DNA from: Perkinsus olseni
Lineage: Eukaryota > Perkinsozoa > Perkinsida
Direction of reading: 5' to 3'
DNA length: 24,808 bases
Assembly: GCA_013115125.1 (NCBI GenBank)
Contig: JABANN010000504.1
Location: 1-24,808, forward strand
In this document: piece after piece, positions 1 to 9,876 of the stretch
Layout of the letters: each line of letters starts with the position of its first letter
Numbering within the stretch: position 1 is the stretch's first letter
Notes under the pieces: generated by a model
Seen by the model: only the letters and a program-made list of their open reading frames with translations
What the model was told of the DNA's origin: nothing
Databases searched by the model: none
Made by a program: the position numbers and the translations under genes

Positions 1-1605
1 GATGGCACCGCAGAGTGGCTCATGTGAGTCCTCTTCGCTCGAATTGCGAGGCCTGCCGTAGTTCGGCAGGCGCATCGCGGCTTCTACCGCTTCAACAGTG
101 TCGTACGGTTCGAAACGCGGCCCTTCGTCTGTGGTGGACCCACAAACCGGTACAAATACCGTGCTGAAGTCGCCTTTATGACGCATCTTGAGAGCCTCAG
201 TGATAACGATTTCTTGTACCTCGAACATCAGGTGTACATCGTTTGTACTGAAGCCGCATCGTGTCGTGAGGACGCGGTCGTAGCATTCCTTGGTAGTCAA
301 GCAAGATATATCTTCCACTCTAAAGCCTTCCAAGCATGTCTCGTTATTTCCAATGCCGATTAAATTCTTTGAGATGTTACTCTTGGCGAACTGGCTAGGC
401 GTAGTGAAGTACGGTAAGCCTGCTGATATGAGGCCTATCCACACGGGCTTGGGCGAGGCCTGGATCACATGGGACACGACTCGCACATTCCAGTCAGTCA
501 GCTCTACTGAGAACTGGCTGAAACGATAAAGGTTGTGTTTCTTCGCTGTAGAGTGATACGAATGGACATAGGCTGTGTACATGCTTGCGAGGTAAGTGGC
601 GAGATCCTCAGAAACGGAACCAACGATAGGGAGCGTTTTGCACCAGCAAGAGTTGCCCATCCAAGAAAGAGTCGCTCTATTGAAGATCCAGAACCTGAAT
701 ATGGCCCGCGATACGCTGATAATATTTACCAGAATGTCGCGATTACGCAAGACGAAATGCATACATAATAGGCAAAAATCGAAGAAGCGAAGGTTAATAA
801 TGGGCCTGCTTCTCAGGGGCAAATGTGCTGTTTGAATGCAAGTAACTCCTGAACTTCAGGACCTCAAGTTGCCTTAATTGAAGTAAACTTGTGAAACAGG
901 CCCAAAGCCGAGAGATCAGGGGGAGCTCAACGCCTTACAATGGGCTCTGTTGTTGGGTAGCATGATTCTCAATCTCAACGAGGTCGCTGAACACTTCGAC
1001 CGACGTGCGCGGCTCAGGAGCCGTGACGTTAATGCCAATCAGAGCGTTCATGCTGTTCATTTGCCTGACTGAGGTTACCTTGGAAGATGCGGCGGAGAAT
1101 TCTGAGTTCTGAATTCATCATGGAGAGCTCACGAGGGTTCCGCAGGTTGTTGTTCAACGTGTTGCGGAACTCGTCGAGCGAACGAAGAGAATGTATGATT
1201 GTGTCAAGGATTAGCGGTGGTTACTCGGGAGTGAGCTCGGGCTTCAATCGGGTCTCCTCGCCAGAGGTGACGAGGCTGAGATTAATGCCGAATAGTAAAG
1301 GAAGAACTGTAACCACCAGGACCATGAAAACCTGAATCAATGCGTGCACCCCTACTTGCCGATGTAGCCGATCGTACTGGGCAACATAGCTCCATTATGG
1401 TTGCGACAGGGTGGCGTCTCTTGACACGGTAATTCTTCATGAGCAATGCTTTGAGCTGAGAACCGGCTCCTGAATGATGCTCTGCCTCTGCTGTCATCTG
1501 CTCGACGTAGTCGGCCGAGCTTCCACGTGTTGTACCGCCCGTAATGCGATCATGCGCATGCACACAATCACTACCACATGAAGTAGCAACCGGCGGTTCG
1601 TCCAT
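1..1605 (-). CDS. ABCA-type ABC transporter, N-terminal part (partial, runs off left edge)
   Basis: Read on the minus strand. Exon 1 (1605-1378; alternative Met at 1497) encodes a cytosolic start ending in QLKALLMKNYRVKRRHPVAT, the hallmark opening of ABCA transporters just before the first membrane helix. A 46-base GT-AG intron (1377-1332) joins it in frame to a hydrophobic stretch beginning VFMVLVVTVLPLLFGINLSL, which completes helix 1. Beyond this lies a long polar region matching the large first extracellular loop of the family. Its last part is one reading frame with no stop from about 812 to base 1, ending in a pattern (FEPYDTVEAVEAAM, then NYGR, then EPLCGAI) like the loop end of ABCA proteins. 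Between 1225 and 1100 the frame is interrupted: either a 123-base intron (1224-1102) or decay. No ATPase domain is inside the window. Family call is good at the N-terminus; the link to the left-edge frame is inference. Confidence 0.55.
801..904. mobile_element. MITE-like 104-bp inverted-repeat element
   Basis: The first 15 bases (TGGGCCTGCTTCTCA) and the reverse complement of the last 15 (TGGGCCTGTTTCACA) match at 13 of 15 positions. The interior holds a second, imperfect palindrome centred near 856 (CCTGAACTTCAGG). Small size, terminal inverted repeats and no coding fit a miniature inverted-repeat transposable element. No target-site duplication is visible, so the ends may be a base or two off. 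It appears to lie inside an intron of the minus-strand transporter, since a good donor (GTAAGG, minus strand, 938) precedes it and an acceptor (812-811) falls just inside its left end. A chance hairpin cannot be excluded from one copy. Confidence 0.35.
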
Positions 1606-2106
1606 AATGAGAAGTCGCGAACTTCCATCAGCGGTGTCACGGGGCAAGCTCTGATGGACTTCCCAGAATTTATGCCAAACCAACGCGCGAGCGCCGTCCA
1701 GGATTGGCGATTCGCAGCAACTAGCTATGAGTTCACGCTGAGCTGCTCGCGTGAGTACCGACTCGCAACCCAACACGAGATTCATCGCGAAAAGATAGCC
1801 ACAAGAGGTAGTATTAATTCCGGAGTGCTGGTGGCAGGGAAGGACCAATGTCAATATCGCCAAGTACTGGGGAATGGGCAATACCGCAGCACCGCCGGAC
1901 ACCACGCGACCATTAGATCGGTCACGTCAGTCACAGAGTCACTGAGGTACTCTGTAATCATGACGGGGGAAAAGGATTGAGTAATAATGCCTGACTGATG
2001 AAAAGCCTCGTAATGGGGCCACTCTATGAAAGAACGGGCAACGGCTGGAATACCGCTAGTAGAGAAGCGTGACCGCCATCTGCTACCAATTTTAGCTGGG
2101 TACTCT
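1606..2106. other. Spacer between the two minus-strand genes
   Basis: No gene is recognised here. The frame of the transporter's first exon stays open upstream to about 1905 on the minus strand, but the predicted peptide is low in recognisable features and is probably 5' untranslated sequence. A plus-strand open frame at 1654-1980 is antisense to it and looks like a shadow. Confidence 0.3.
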
Positions 2107-2520
2107 CTAGGGGGGACAGCCGTTTTTCACGAGGGCCTCTGTGTTGCCCTCGAACTGAACCTTCACCGCCTCAGCCGTAGGGTCATAATCAAATGTGTAC
2201 AGGTCTCCGTCATGAGTGCGGTACGGACATCTGGCATTCACTTCTGCTATGAAGGCTTGATAATCTGCCATACTGTTCTTCGCAATTTGGTAGTGGTATT
2301 GGGTTGGCTCGTTCAGGTGAAGCGTTTCTGACGTGACGCCGTAGCCACATTCAAGATAGAGAATCATTTCGCGGGTCTCGTTAGGCAACCATTCAACTTC
2401 GAGGCAGTCCCTGGGAGCCTACACCACCTTGGAATACTTCCCTTGAGGAGGATGAGCGTGCTGGGCTTCAGGTAGGGTGGGCAAGGCGAGGGCAACGCAG
2501 AGCACGAAGAAGGACCACAT
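2107..2520 (-). pseudogene. Small secreted protein with an in-frame stop codon
   Basis: The reading frame starts at an ATG at 2520 with a textbook signal peptide (MWSFFVLCVALALPTLPEAQ), followed by HAHPPQGKYSKVV, an in-frame TAG, and then a coherent 100-residue domain ending at 2107. That domain has two cysteines near its middle and end, a hydrophobic-polar pattern typical of a beta-rich extracellular domain, and a C-terminus of FEGNTEALVKNGCPP. The layout (signal peptide, about 115-residue single domain, CPP end) resembles lineage-specific secreted proteins of Perkinsus from memory; no function is known to me. No intron of plausible size removes the TAG, so the copy is either a young pseudogene or an allele with a nonsense change. 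Total length with the stop read through would be 137 codons. Confidence 0.55.
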
Positions 2521-4273
2521 GTAAGCAGGGTATGCTGCGGAACTAAAGAACGCTGCAGGAGCACAGCTGGCGTCATGAATTACCCTGACGAACTGCCGCC
2601 TCAGGATGCGTAGCAGGAGAGCAGCTCAAGAACGCTTAATCGAACTTGCGAACGTGCGATGTTATAGCTAAGCCACGCTATCTGAAGGCCAGCCCAGTTC
2701 TCTCATTTGATCTGTACAGCTCCACAAATAGTAAGAGCTAGCTCAGCAGACGTGCTTCCCAAGGTGATAGCACAGAATGCCAAATTCAATATCCGAAGTC
2801 GTAAGGGGACCCGGTACTTCTGGATCCAAGCGACTCACGAATGGAGATCAGATCCTCATGTCTGGCAGCCAGACTCTGGCTACGCAATGTGCTTTCAGCT
2901 GAGCGCGTGCATGCACATTCGCTAAGACGCTAGTGCAACTGCGACAAGACGATCTGACGCTGATACAGCGACTGCGCCACGGAACTGAACGATCAATTTC
3001 GCTACGATCAACTGTTCCCCGATATTGTCGGGTGCAGCACGAGTATTGCCGGTAGGTGATCCAAGCTGGCACTCGTTGCGATCTCCGGGCAGGTCACAGG
3101 GTACTCCGAATCCTCATGGAGTACATAGCTGAACACTTCACAGTTGGCTACAGTACCTCTCAGCTCGCCTCTCCAGCTGCTCCCGAGCTCCCTCAGCTAA
3201 GCAACTTCCTACGACTTGACAGCTCTCGCTTTGTGGGCAGACAGTAGGCTGGTGACTGCCATTGTCAGCCTATAACGTCCATCTACCCTCTATTGAAACC
3301 CGTCACATGGTTGATCCTCCATGCTCTTGTCAAGCGGGATTGACTTGCTGGAATATGCGAACCCCCATCTCTCTCTTCATTGCACAGGGGCACACCCTTA
3401 ACCCTCAAAAGTGAACCCGAACCATGATCGAGACGAGTCAAACTCAGAGCGCAAGGAAGGGTCCGCTCAACTTCAGGGCAGTCGGATGAAGGATAATCTA
3501 CCTTGAAGGTCATTCTTGTTGGTGGGAAACGAACCTAATCAGCCGATGACGGCGGTAGTGTCGCTGTCCTGTACTGCGACTGATGATGGGTGACCAGGTG
3601 AGTCGCCAGGCGCACTCTACTAGGGAGACAGCGCGTCAGTATGTAGTGGGATGTTGCGCACTTCGTGTGTATGCGTGCTTTATCAGATCTATAGCTAATC
3701 GGCGCGGCTGGTGTAGTTGGTCGTCGTTCCAGCTCTTAGCGCCCTCAATCGTCACTCCTCTCACTAACCACTTAACCTAAGGCTCCTCGCGGTTGTGTTA
3801 ACTGAATCTGGGCACTAGAGTCACCACTAGTTATACCCGATACGAACCCTACTACAAGTACATAGCGGGATCCACACGCACGCAACTATAGCTAATCAGT
3901 TGAGAAATGAGCTCCAGGTGAGAGGAGATTAATGGTCTCATAAACTTACTATAACAGAGGTGTTAAGTCATGATCACAGGATCGCTATGGCACTGAATCG
4001 AGCACTCACTACTCCTCGCCAATCCTCCTTGTCGGCTAGGGTGACGCAGAGACTGACCACGTGTTGACGCTCACGTACACGAGGCATCTGACACGCACTC
4101 ATCAGAATCAGAGCCACCATCGTGCTCAACATTTAATTGGGAGAAGTGCTGTATTACCAGCGGGCCTCGAATGTTGCACAGTAGAGGCTTGTGGCAATGT
4201 ACGCTGGTTGACGGCGGTCCAGAGGACGATGCGCGCAATGCGCGTTGACAACTGACTTAAGAATTGCAAGTAA
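2521..4273. other. Divergent strand-switch region without a convincing gene
   Basis: Genes to the left are on the minus strand and all genes to the right are on the plus strand, so this 1.75-kb stretch should hold both promoters. Only short frames are present (for example 3056-3247 plus and 3283-3513 minus). None has a recognisable domain or a splice chain that extends it. No TATA-like element, tRNA or tandem array was found by eye. It may also contain decayed coding sequence that can no longer be recognised. Confidence 0.35.
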
Positions 4274-4573
4274 GAGCAAGAATTACAAGATCGCAAACTG
4301 TGTGCGCTTTGCGCCGAATATGGTATCCCGTTCAACAGTGGCGATCATTTTCAGTGTGGAACAGCAAAGCTTCCCTTAACGGCGCAAACCTTACCTCCCA
4401 CTTCGCCCCTAGTTGACCCCGATTTGAAATTATTGATCGAACTTCGTTTCGGTGCAGCCGGAGAGTCTTGTGTCATAGTGCCCAAATTGCCCTCGGCCGA
4501 GTGCCCCTGTTACCGCTGGGCTGTAGCCCACCGTGCGGGAGGTCGTTGTTGGTCATTGCGACTGCTCAGTTGA
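4274..4573 (+). CDS. Open frame of 99 codons without ATG; unidentified, possibly an exon or gene remnant
   Basis: This frame has no in-frame ATG near its start. The peptide reads like protein: a Cys/His cluster near the start (CALCAEY, then DHFQC, a possible C-x2-C...H-x2-C site), then a Pro-rich linker and DPDLKLLIELRFGAAGESC. The frame is followed 178 bases later by the start of the PAM2-LOTUS gene. It could be an exon of an unrecognised upstream gene, a 5' exon of the next gene, or chance. About one such open run is expected by chance in a window of this size. Confidence 0.25.
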   Translation, partial: EQELQDRKLCALCAEYGIPFNSGDHFQCGTAKLPLTAQTLPPTSPLVDPDLKLLIELRFGAAGESCVIVPKLPSAECPCYRWAVAHRAGGRCWSLRLLS

Positions 4574-4750
4574 TACCAAGTGATCATCATCTTCTTTGTT
4601 ATTGTCGTTGTTGTTGACGTCTTTGGCTTCGAAGCTTGTGATATTGATAGACTAACGATATCCACAAGAAACCCCTGACAAAACGTCTAACAGTAAGCCG
4701 ACGACGATCATGATGAGCCTCTATCGATCCAGGACTAGACCCTCATAGGT

Positions 4751-7700
4751 ATGACAAATGGTGAAACGAGTACCCCTATGAAGTCAACGATGAGTGGCGA
4801 CTTGAAGGCTCTCCTGAGCAACTCCTTGGCAAGCATCAGTGTTGATGCCGCTGACGTGGACTCTCCAGCACGCTCGATGACGCCCTTCAATGTGAATGCC
4901 GCTGAATTTATACCGCAGTCGGCTAGGAAGGCAGATGGGAGAGTGAGTCTTCGGATGGTCCTTTCTACTGGTCGAATATTCTCTTCTAGGATGATGCCGG
5001 CAATACATCGCTGAATGCGAACGCTCCTGTGTTTGTGCCTGGCGGTGCCGTTGCTGCTGCTGCCGACCTCGCAGCTGGTGGTAACGGACGTAATGCAGTG
5101 CCTACAGACCCGAGTGAGACGGTTAAAGAAGAGATATGCCAGGTTCCACTGCCGCTGCCAGCGAGTCTTTTCTTTCATCACCTTTATTGTAGATTATTCA
5201 TTCCATGGGAATGACTGGCATACGCGTAACGCAGTTGCCGCATCAGTATCGGAGATGTACCGGCAAGTGGCTCATCCTATCGGACACCAAGTTCTCAACA
5301 CTCTCTGACGTTGTCGATGATATTAAAGTTGGTTGCTTCTTCGCAATTATCGAGTCATCATGGCACGCTTTATAGGCTCGCATCGAGTTCATCGATACCC
5401 CAGGGAGGCCCTCTACTGATAGGCATCCCGCGTCAACCACTGCCTCTACTGCCAGTGACAAGAAACTAGTAGTAGAACCCTCAGTCAACGCTCCAGGTAG
5501 CGTTACGGGTTATTCCTTCGGAATGCTAGGCAGAGTGTTTCATCAGGAGCAGCGGCCTGCCCTCCCCTAGTGATAGGGCATCATGCAGACCGCATAGTAA
5601 TGGACAAGTATTTCGGCCACTACTCGGAGGAGCTAAATTTTTTTAGACAGCTCGTCGTCGCGGTTGTTAGGTAGTCGTACCGATTTACGCTGGTTGGTGG
5701 AGCATTATTTCTGTCAGGGATTTTTGCCTTCGAAATCAGTGCGCGAGTGGCAGTCAAGGGGATGTGAATATCAGCAGCTCAAGCCCGATCGACGCTCACT
5801 CTAACACTCGGAGAGCCCCTCCTCACCAGCGACCAGCTGGACTAGCGCTTTCCCTGTTCGCCGCTGAATGGGATAGGTTAGGCTATGGTTTTGTGACGGC
5901 GTTGGTAGGCGGTTTTTGAGGTACTTTCACGGAGCACACGGGCTTAAGGAGATGCGCGAACGGTTTGGGGTTATGAAGCTGATGCCCTTCCTCCATTCTA
6001 TAAAGGAATTGGACATTGTTGGGACGCATCCTGAGGTAGTACTTGTCTCAAGAGTCCTCGTCCTTATCGCAAGTCTGGTGCAGGTCCGAGTTCGGATGAA
6101 GCCAGAGTATCTCTACTCGTGCCCTTCAGCTGCTAGTACTTCTCCAACCACTCCGAAGTCTCTTGCTGCTCGCGCTGCCAGTCATGCCCCCCCGGGCTTC
6201 GATCCGAGTGAGATGCTTTTGCCCAACAATTTAGCGTATCTTGTAATCTCAGGAGCTCCTGTGGTGAGTGATGGGCACTTCCACGCTGGGAATCCTCGGC
6301 CGGCACCCCCTCCTCAAACGAACGTAAAAGTGTGGCCCCTTGAGGTCTCGCCTCACCGTCTGTGTTAGAGTCATCGCCAAGATTATTCTACCCAAGCGAC
6401 AGCCACGGCCCTTCTTGCACAGCAGCTGCTGCAATCTCAACAGCAGCTCATGGCGGTGATAAGTCACCAGCAGCAGCAACTAGCGATGATGGGAGCACCG
6501 ACTTCGGTAGTACGATATTGAAGTACGCGGTAGAGGTGGCCAGGGTTCTTTCGTAGGGCCAGGCGACGGAGTTGGAGTCCCTCCTGTCGAGCTTGTTGGC
6601 CGGTATGGATAACGCGCATGCTGGAGCTGCCAATGGCAGTGCCATCAGCGCGACCAACGATTCTGAGGTGAGGCCTGGGGCGCGTTGTGGGCGATTTTGC
6701 TCAGTTCGTTCTCATTGAGAGCCCTCTACACTTCTACGGGAATTTCAATGAAATCTTGGTCTCTCTTGAGGAACTGAACCTCCACTGTAAGCAAAGATTC
6801 TCCGAACTGAATTTTCTGGTAGGGTATACCAACGGCACCGGCCATTTGGTGCGTGGATATCTCTGTTGATCCAATCACTTGCCAAGCTGATTGTTCAAGC
6901 TCGACTGGATTGAGCTCTTGTCGTTGTTGGCTCATATTTTGTGGCAGCTATGAGTGTGGGCTTAGGTACCTCAGCAACCTTCGAGCACGTCACCGACACC
7001 TGTAGAGAGTCATGGCACATTAGTATCATCGGCTCTCATTTCTAAAGACGACCTGAAGCAGCTTCTCTTGAGCGTGAGTGCTGCCCTGAGGAATCCCTTG
7101 TGGTTTATCACGTGTACTGTTTAGGTTGTGGACGGAGTCTGTGGTGAACAGGCAAGGGCTTGGGACGCTCGAGAGGATTTCCTTTCGGTTCTCACTGCTG
7201 CTGCTGGAGATGAGTCTGACTCTAGCGACAGCAGTTCGTACAGCGATGGAGGCAACTCTGATTTGAGGTAGTGTGATTGTCACAGGAGAAGACTGCCGAA
7301 TGACCGTGTCCTGCGGTGCTCAGCTTCCGACGTACTGAGATGGATGCTAAGTTGGCTTCCCTTGGAGGCAGTATACCGGAGTCGTTGATTACAGCAGAGA
7401 GGGAGATGCAGGCCCAGTCGAAGAGGTCCGTCTCTACCCACTACTACAGGCATCGTAGTGTACTGCTCAGGAACAAGACAGTGGGCATGCCGGTATCGTC
7501 TGTGAAGCGAGCGTGGAAGAGGGCTTATCCCAGCCTCAATCCTCTCGATTTTTATATGACCTACTTTGGCATCCGCAAGCTCAAGTTCCTACTGCTGGAG
7601 ATACCGCAGTTGCTGCTTATTGGTAGCTTTCAGTGCTGCCGCGGTCTAGGAGTATCGATGGTTGATTTCAGGCAGCGGCGGGTCGATGAGGGTGGCGACC

Positions 7701-8814
7701 TTCGCTCACGCCTTGAAGTACTGTGACCCTTTCCCTTCGGACTGTCGATCGGGCGCCACTGGGTTCGACTCGGACGAGGTATTCGCCGGCAAGAACGGTC
7801 TCCGCCAGCAACTTCATAAGTAGTAACTGCTCAGTGTGATGACGACCGTGATGATGATGCAGGTTGTTATTCGATCTGGTGGCGGAGAAGTGCCAGGAGC
7901 AGCAGCTGGCAGAGCTTACAACTAGGGCCACGCTGGGTGATGCTGAGGCCCGGGGATTGTTGGAGAGGTACAGCGAGGCAGGACAGAGTCTGTCGAAAGA
8001 AGCCGAGAGAGCGAAGGTACTTTACGGTTGTCACGGGAGAGTTACTCGGTGTCTATGGCAGGACGGCGTGGTGCCTCCGAGTGTTCGTGGTAAGCCGGCT
8101 CCGATCGATACCACTACGGCGACCTCGGCTGATGATGACAGTATGGAGGAGATAATAAGGATGGTTCCGGAGGTACGGCGGTGCTGCTGGGTGAGCCGCT
8201 CTCGGAGGAGGAGACTTCTCTTGGTCAGCCTGAAGGGGTGCCAATCAGCGATATCGAGAGGCTGTGGTATGAGAAATATGAGAAACATCTGCAGCCAATG
8301 TTGGAGCATGCTGGATATAGGAACGTAAGATGCGAGGACGAATTGAGGGGTTCTCATCACTGGTGATTTCCGTAGGCGAGTCGTCTCATCCACACTTGCC
8401 CTGGGCTGAGAGTCTTCGGTCATGGTGTCTGCATGAGATGCCGGGTCGGCAAGAAGGTAGCAGCATCGATGCTGTCGTCGTTTAGGTGGATTGGATGCTT
8501 CTCAGGCGTCCCTGTCGTCACCGAAGACGGTGGATACCAGGCCATCGATTATCACTCCTGAGACGGTGCCGTTGCCCACACCGATGAAACAACAACAGCA
8601 ACAACAGCAGCAGCAAGGCTTGACGAAGACCCCAATTTGTCTGGCAGATGATCTCCTTCCTAGTGCTGTTGAGGTACTAAGGCGCCTCGCCGTCACCGAG
8701 TGTATCGATAGTAACTCTCACCACAAAATGAGCGGGCAGGATATGCAGTTCTCGCCACACACCGTTGGCGCCTCAGGAAGGATCTGGAATCAATTTGAGT
8801 ATCTTTTTTCGTGA
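4751..8814 (+). CDS. PAM2- and LOTUS/OST-HTH-domain protein, copy A (20 exons, 939 aa)
   Basis: Exons: 4751-4942, 4990-5142, 5193-5327, 5376-5496, 5547-5670, 5718-5876, 5921-6035, 6084-6263, 6369-6506, 6557-6667, 6966-7073, 7125-7267, 7324-7425, 7471-7622, 7672-7819, 7863-8016, 8062-8172, 8229-8324, 8376-8424, 8486-8814. The chain closes in frame. Two PAM2 motifs, FNVNAAEFIP (residues 46-55) and LNANAPVFVP (72-81), fit the LNxxAxxFxP consensus that binds the MLLE domain of poly(A)-binding protein. Four LOTUS/OST-HTH-like segments follow at about 108-165 (GIRVTQLPHQYRRCTGKW), 225-335 (GLKEMRERFGVMKLMPFL), 585-650 (VSSVKRAWKRAYPSLNPLDF, then GIRKLKFLL) and 770-832 (GVPISDIERLWYEKYEKHL). Gln-rich stretches lie at exons 9 and 20, and an acidic Ser-rich stretch in exon 12. 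LOTUS domains bind RNA or helicase partners in other eukaryotes, so a cytoplasmic mRNA-control role is inferred. The last exon's end is the least certain part. Confidence 0.78.
6668..6965 (+). other. Oversized intron of copy A with an antisense open frame
   Basis: This 298-base intron is about six times the local norm (most are 43-61 bases) and copy B has no intron at this place. On the minus strand it contains a 69-codon frame (6935-6726, MSQQRQELNPVELEQSAWQV...) that reads like protein. I do not recognise it. It could be an inserted fragment, a nested gene, or an unrecognised exon. Confidence 0.45.
8590..8616 (+). repeat. CAA/CAG repeat encoding nine glutamines
   Basis: Nine consecutive Gln codons, a mixture of CAA and CAG, lie in the last exon of copy A directly after MK. 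Codon interruption usually makes such tracts more stable in length. Confidence 0.9.
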
Positions 8815-9038
8815 TCTTAACAGTGGAAACTTCAATTCGGAGTGCTCTATGTAAGCAGATAATTTCAAGATGCAGTTATGGCGACCTCGTGCTCGGGATC
8901 TTCAACACAACACGAATCAAGATTAGTGTTTCTGGATCCTGGTGCATCATCTCAATCATCCTGACCCTTGAACTGAAGATCTAATTTCACTTTAATTCCC
9001 AATTCCGTACGAGGGTTGCCTATCAGCTTGGGACGAAA

Positions 9039-9876
9039 ATGGTGCGGCCTTCTCTTGAAAAATTGAAACGTGTAGTATACGGCATGATGATCTTTTTACT
9101 GTTCGTCTGGTTTGCAGTAGAGAGTGGGTATAAGTGTCTCCGCATTCCTCGGGACAGTATTTGAATGCAATTGTAGACACTCCACCTCTCTGACGGATTG
9201 CTCTCTGTTTCAGTCCCCGGTTGGGATGATGAATGCTGGCCAGTCTGGCACTTCGGCTCGTAGCTCCACTTCCTCGAGGGCGACCCCGGCAGCGGAGGGA
9301 ATATTTGCACAGCGCTTGACGGCAACCAACAGTAACGCTGATTTCATACCAGCTGCCATAGCCGGTCTGTACGGGAGTGATGCACCACCTGCAACTCAGC
9401 AAGCATCTTATACGACCGACGCGGACGCCCTCCTTGAACTCTTGTCGCTGCCTTGTGATGGGGTCACCAATACCGTCTCCACTGGTACTAATCCGTACGA
9501 TCTCTATGGCTACTCTGATATTAATAATACTGACAATAGCAACAGCTTCTTGCAGCACGTAAGGCAGCGGTACTGTGTCGATTGTGGGATAAGTGGATCT
9601 TCTCCTCAGTCCCCTATGTTGTCGGTCGAAGGGCTCCTGGATGAAGTTGATACGCCGCCAACGAGAGTCACACCGTTCGGGGCATCTCCTTCTAACGAAA
9701 CGCAGACTGCTTTGGACTCGGCCACAGCGGGCAATGATATGATGGGTCGTTTGTATACTCGAGAGGCTGTCCGCGGTACTGCTACGACTAGCGATGCTGC
9801 TGCTGCTGCTGCCCAGGAGGTGTCATCTATCTGGAAGGATCCCGAAGAGCTCCACAAGCCGCTCACGGCCATATGA
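9039..9876 (+). CDS. Ser/Thr/Ala-rich protein of unknown function (3 exons, 243 aa)
   Basis: Proposed exons 9039-9071, 9121-9156 and 9214-9876 join in phase 0 through introns of 49 and 57 bases. The large last exon is an uninterrupted 221-codon frame. The protein is low in complexity: Ser, Thr, Ala, Asn and Asp dominate, with a run of seven Ala near the C-terminus and an acidic segment in the middle. The stretch NSNADFIPAA recalls a PAM2 motif, but the spacing between the Ala and the Phe is one residue short and the Leu is missing, so it is not called as one. A single CVDC pair lies near the middle. Sitting between the two PAM2-LOTUS genes, it may be an unrelated small gene or a diverged piece of that family. 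The two tiny 5' exons are uncertain; the large exon is better supported. Confidence 0.5.

Noticed and set aside
2848-3513. Several 60-76 codon frames on both strands in the strand-switch region
   Set aside because: No domain, no consistent splice chain, and lengths expected by chance.
8031-8423. 130-codon minus-strand frame opposite exons 17-19 of copy A
   Set aside because: It is antisense to well-supported exons whose splice phases close, so it is a shadow frame.
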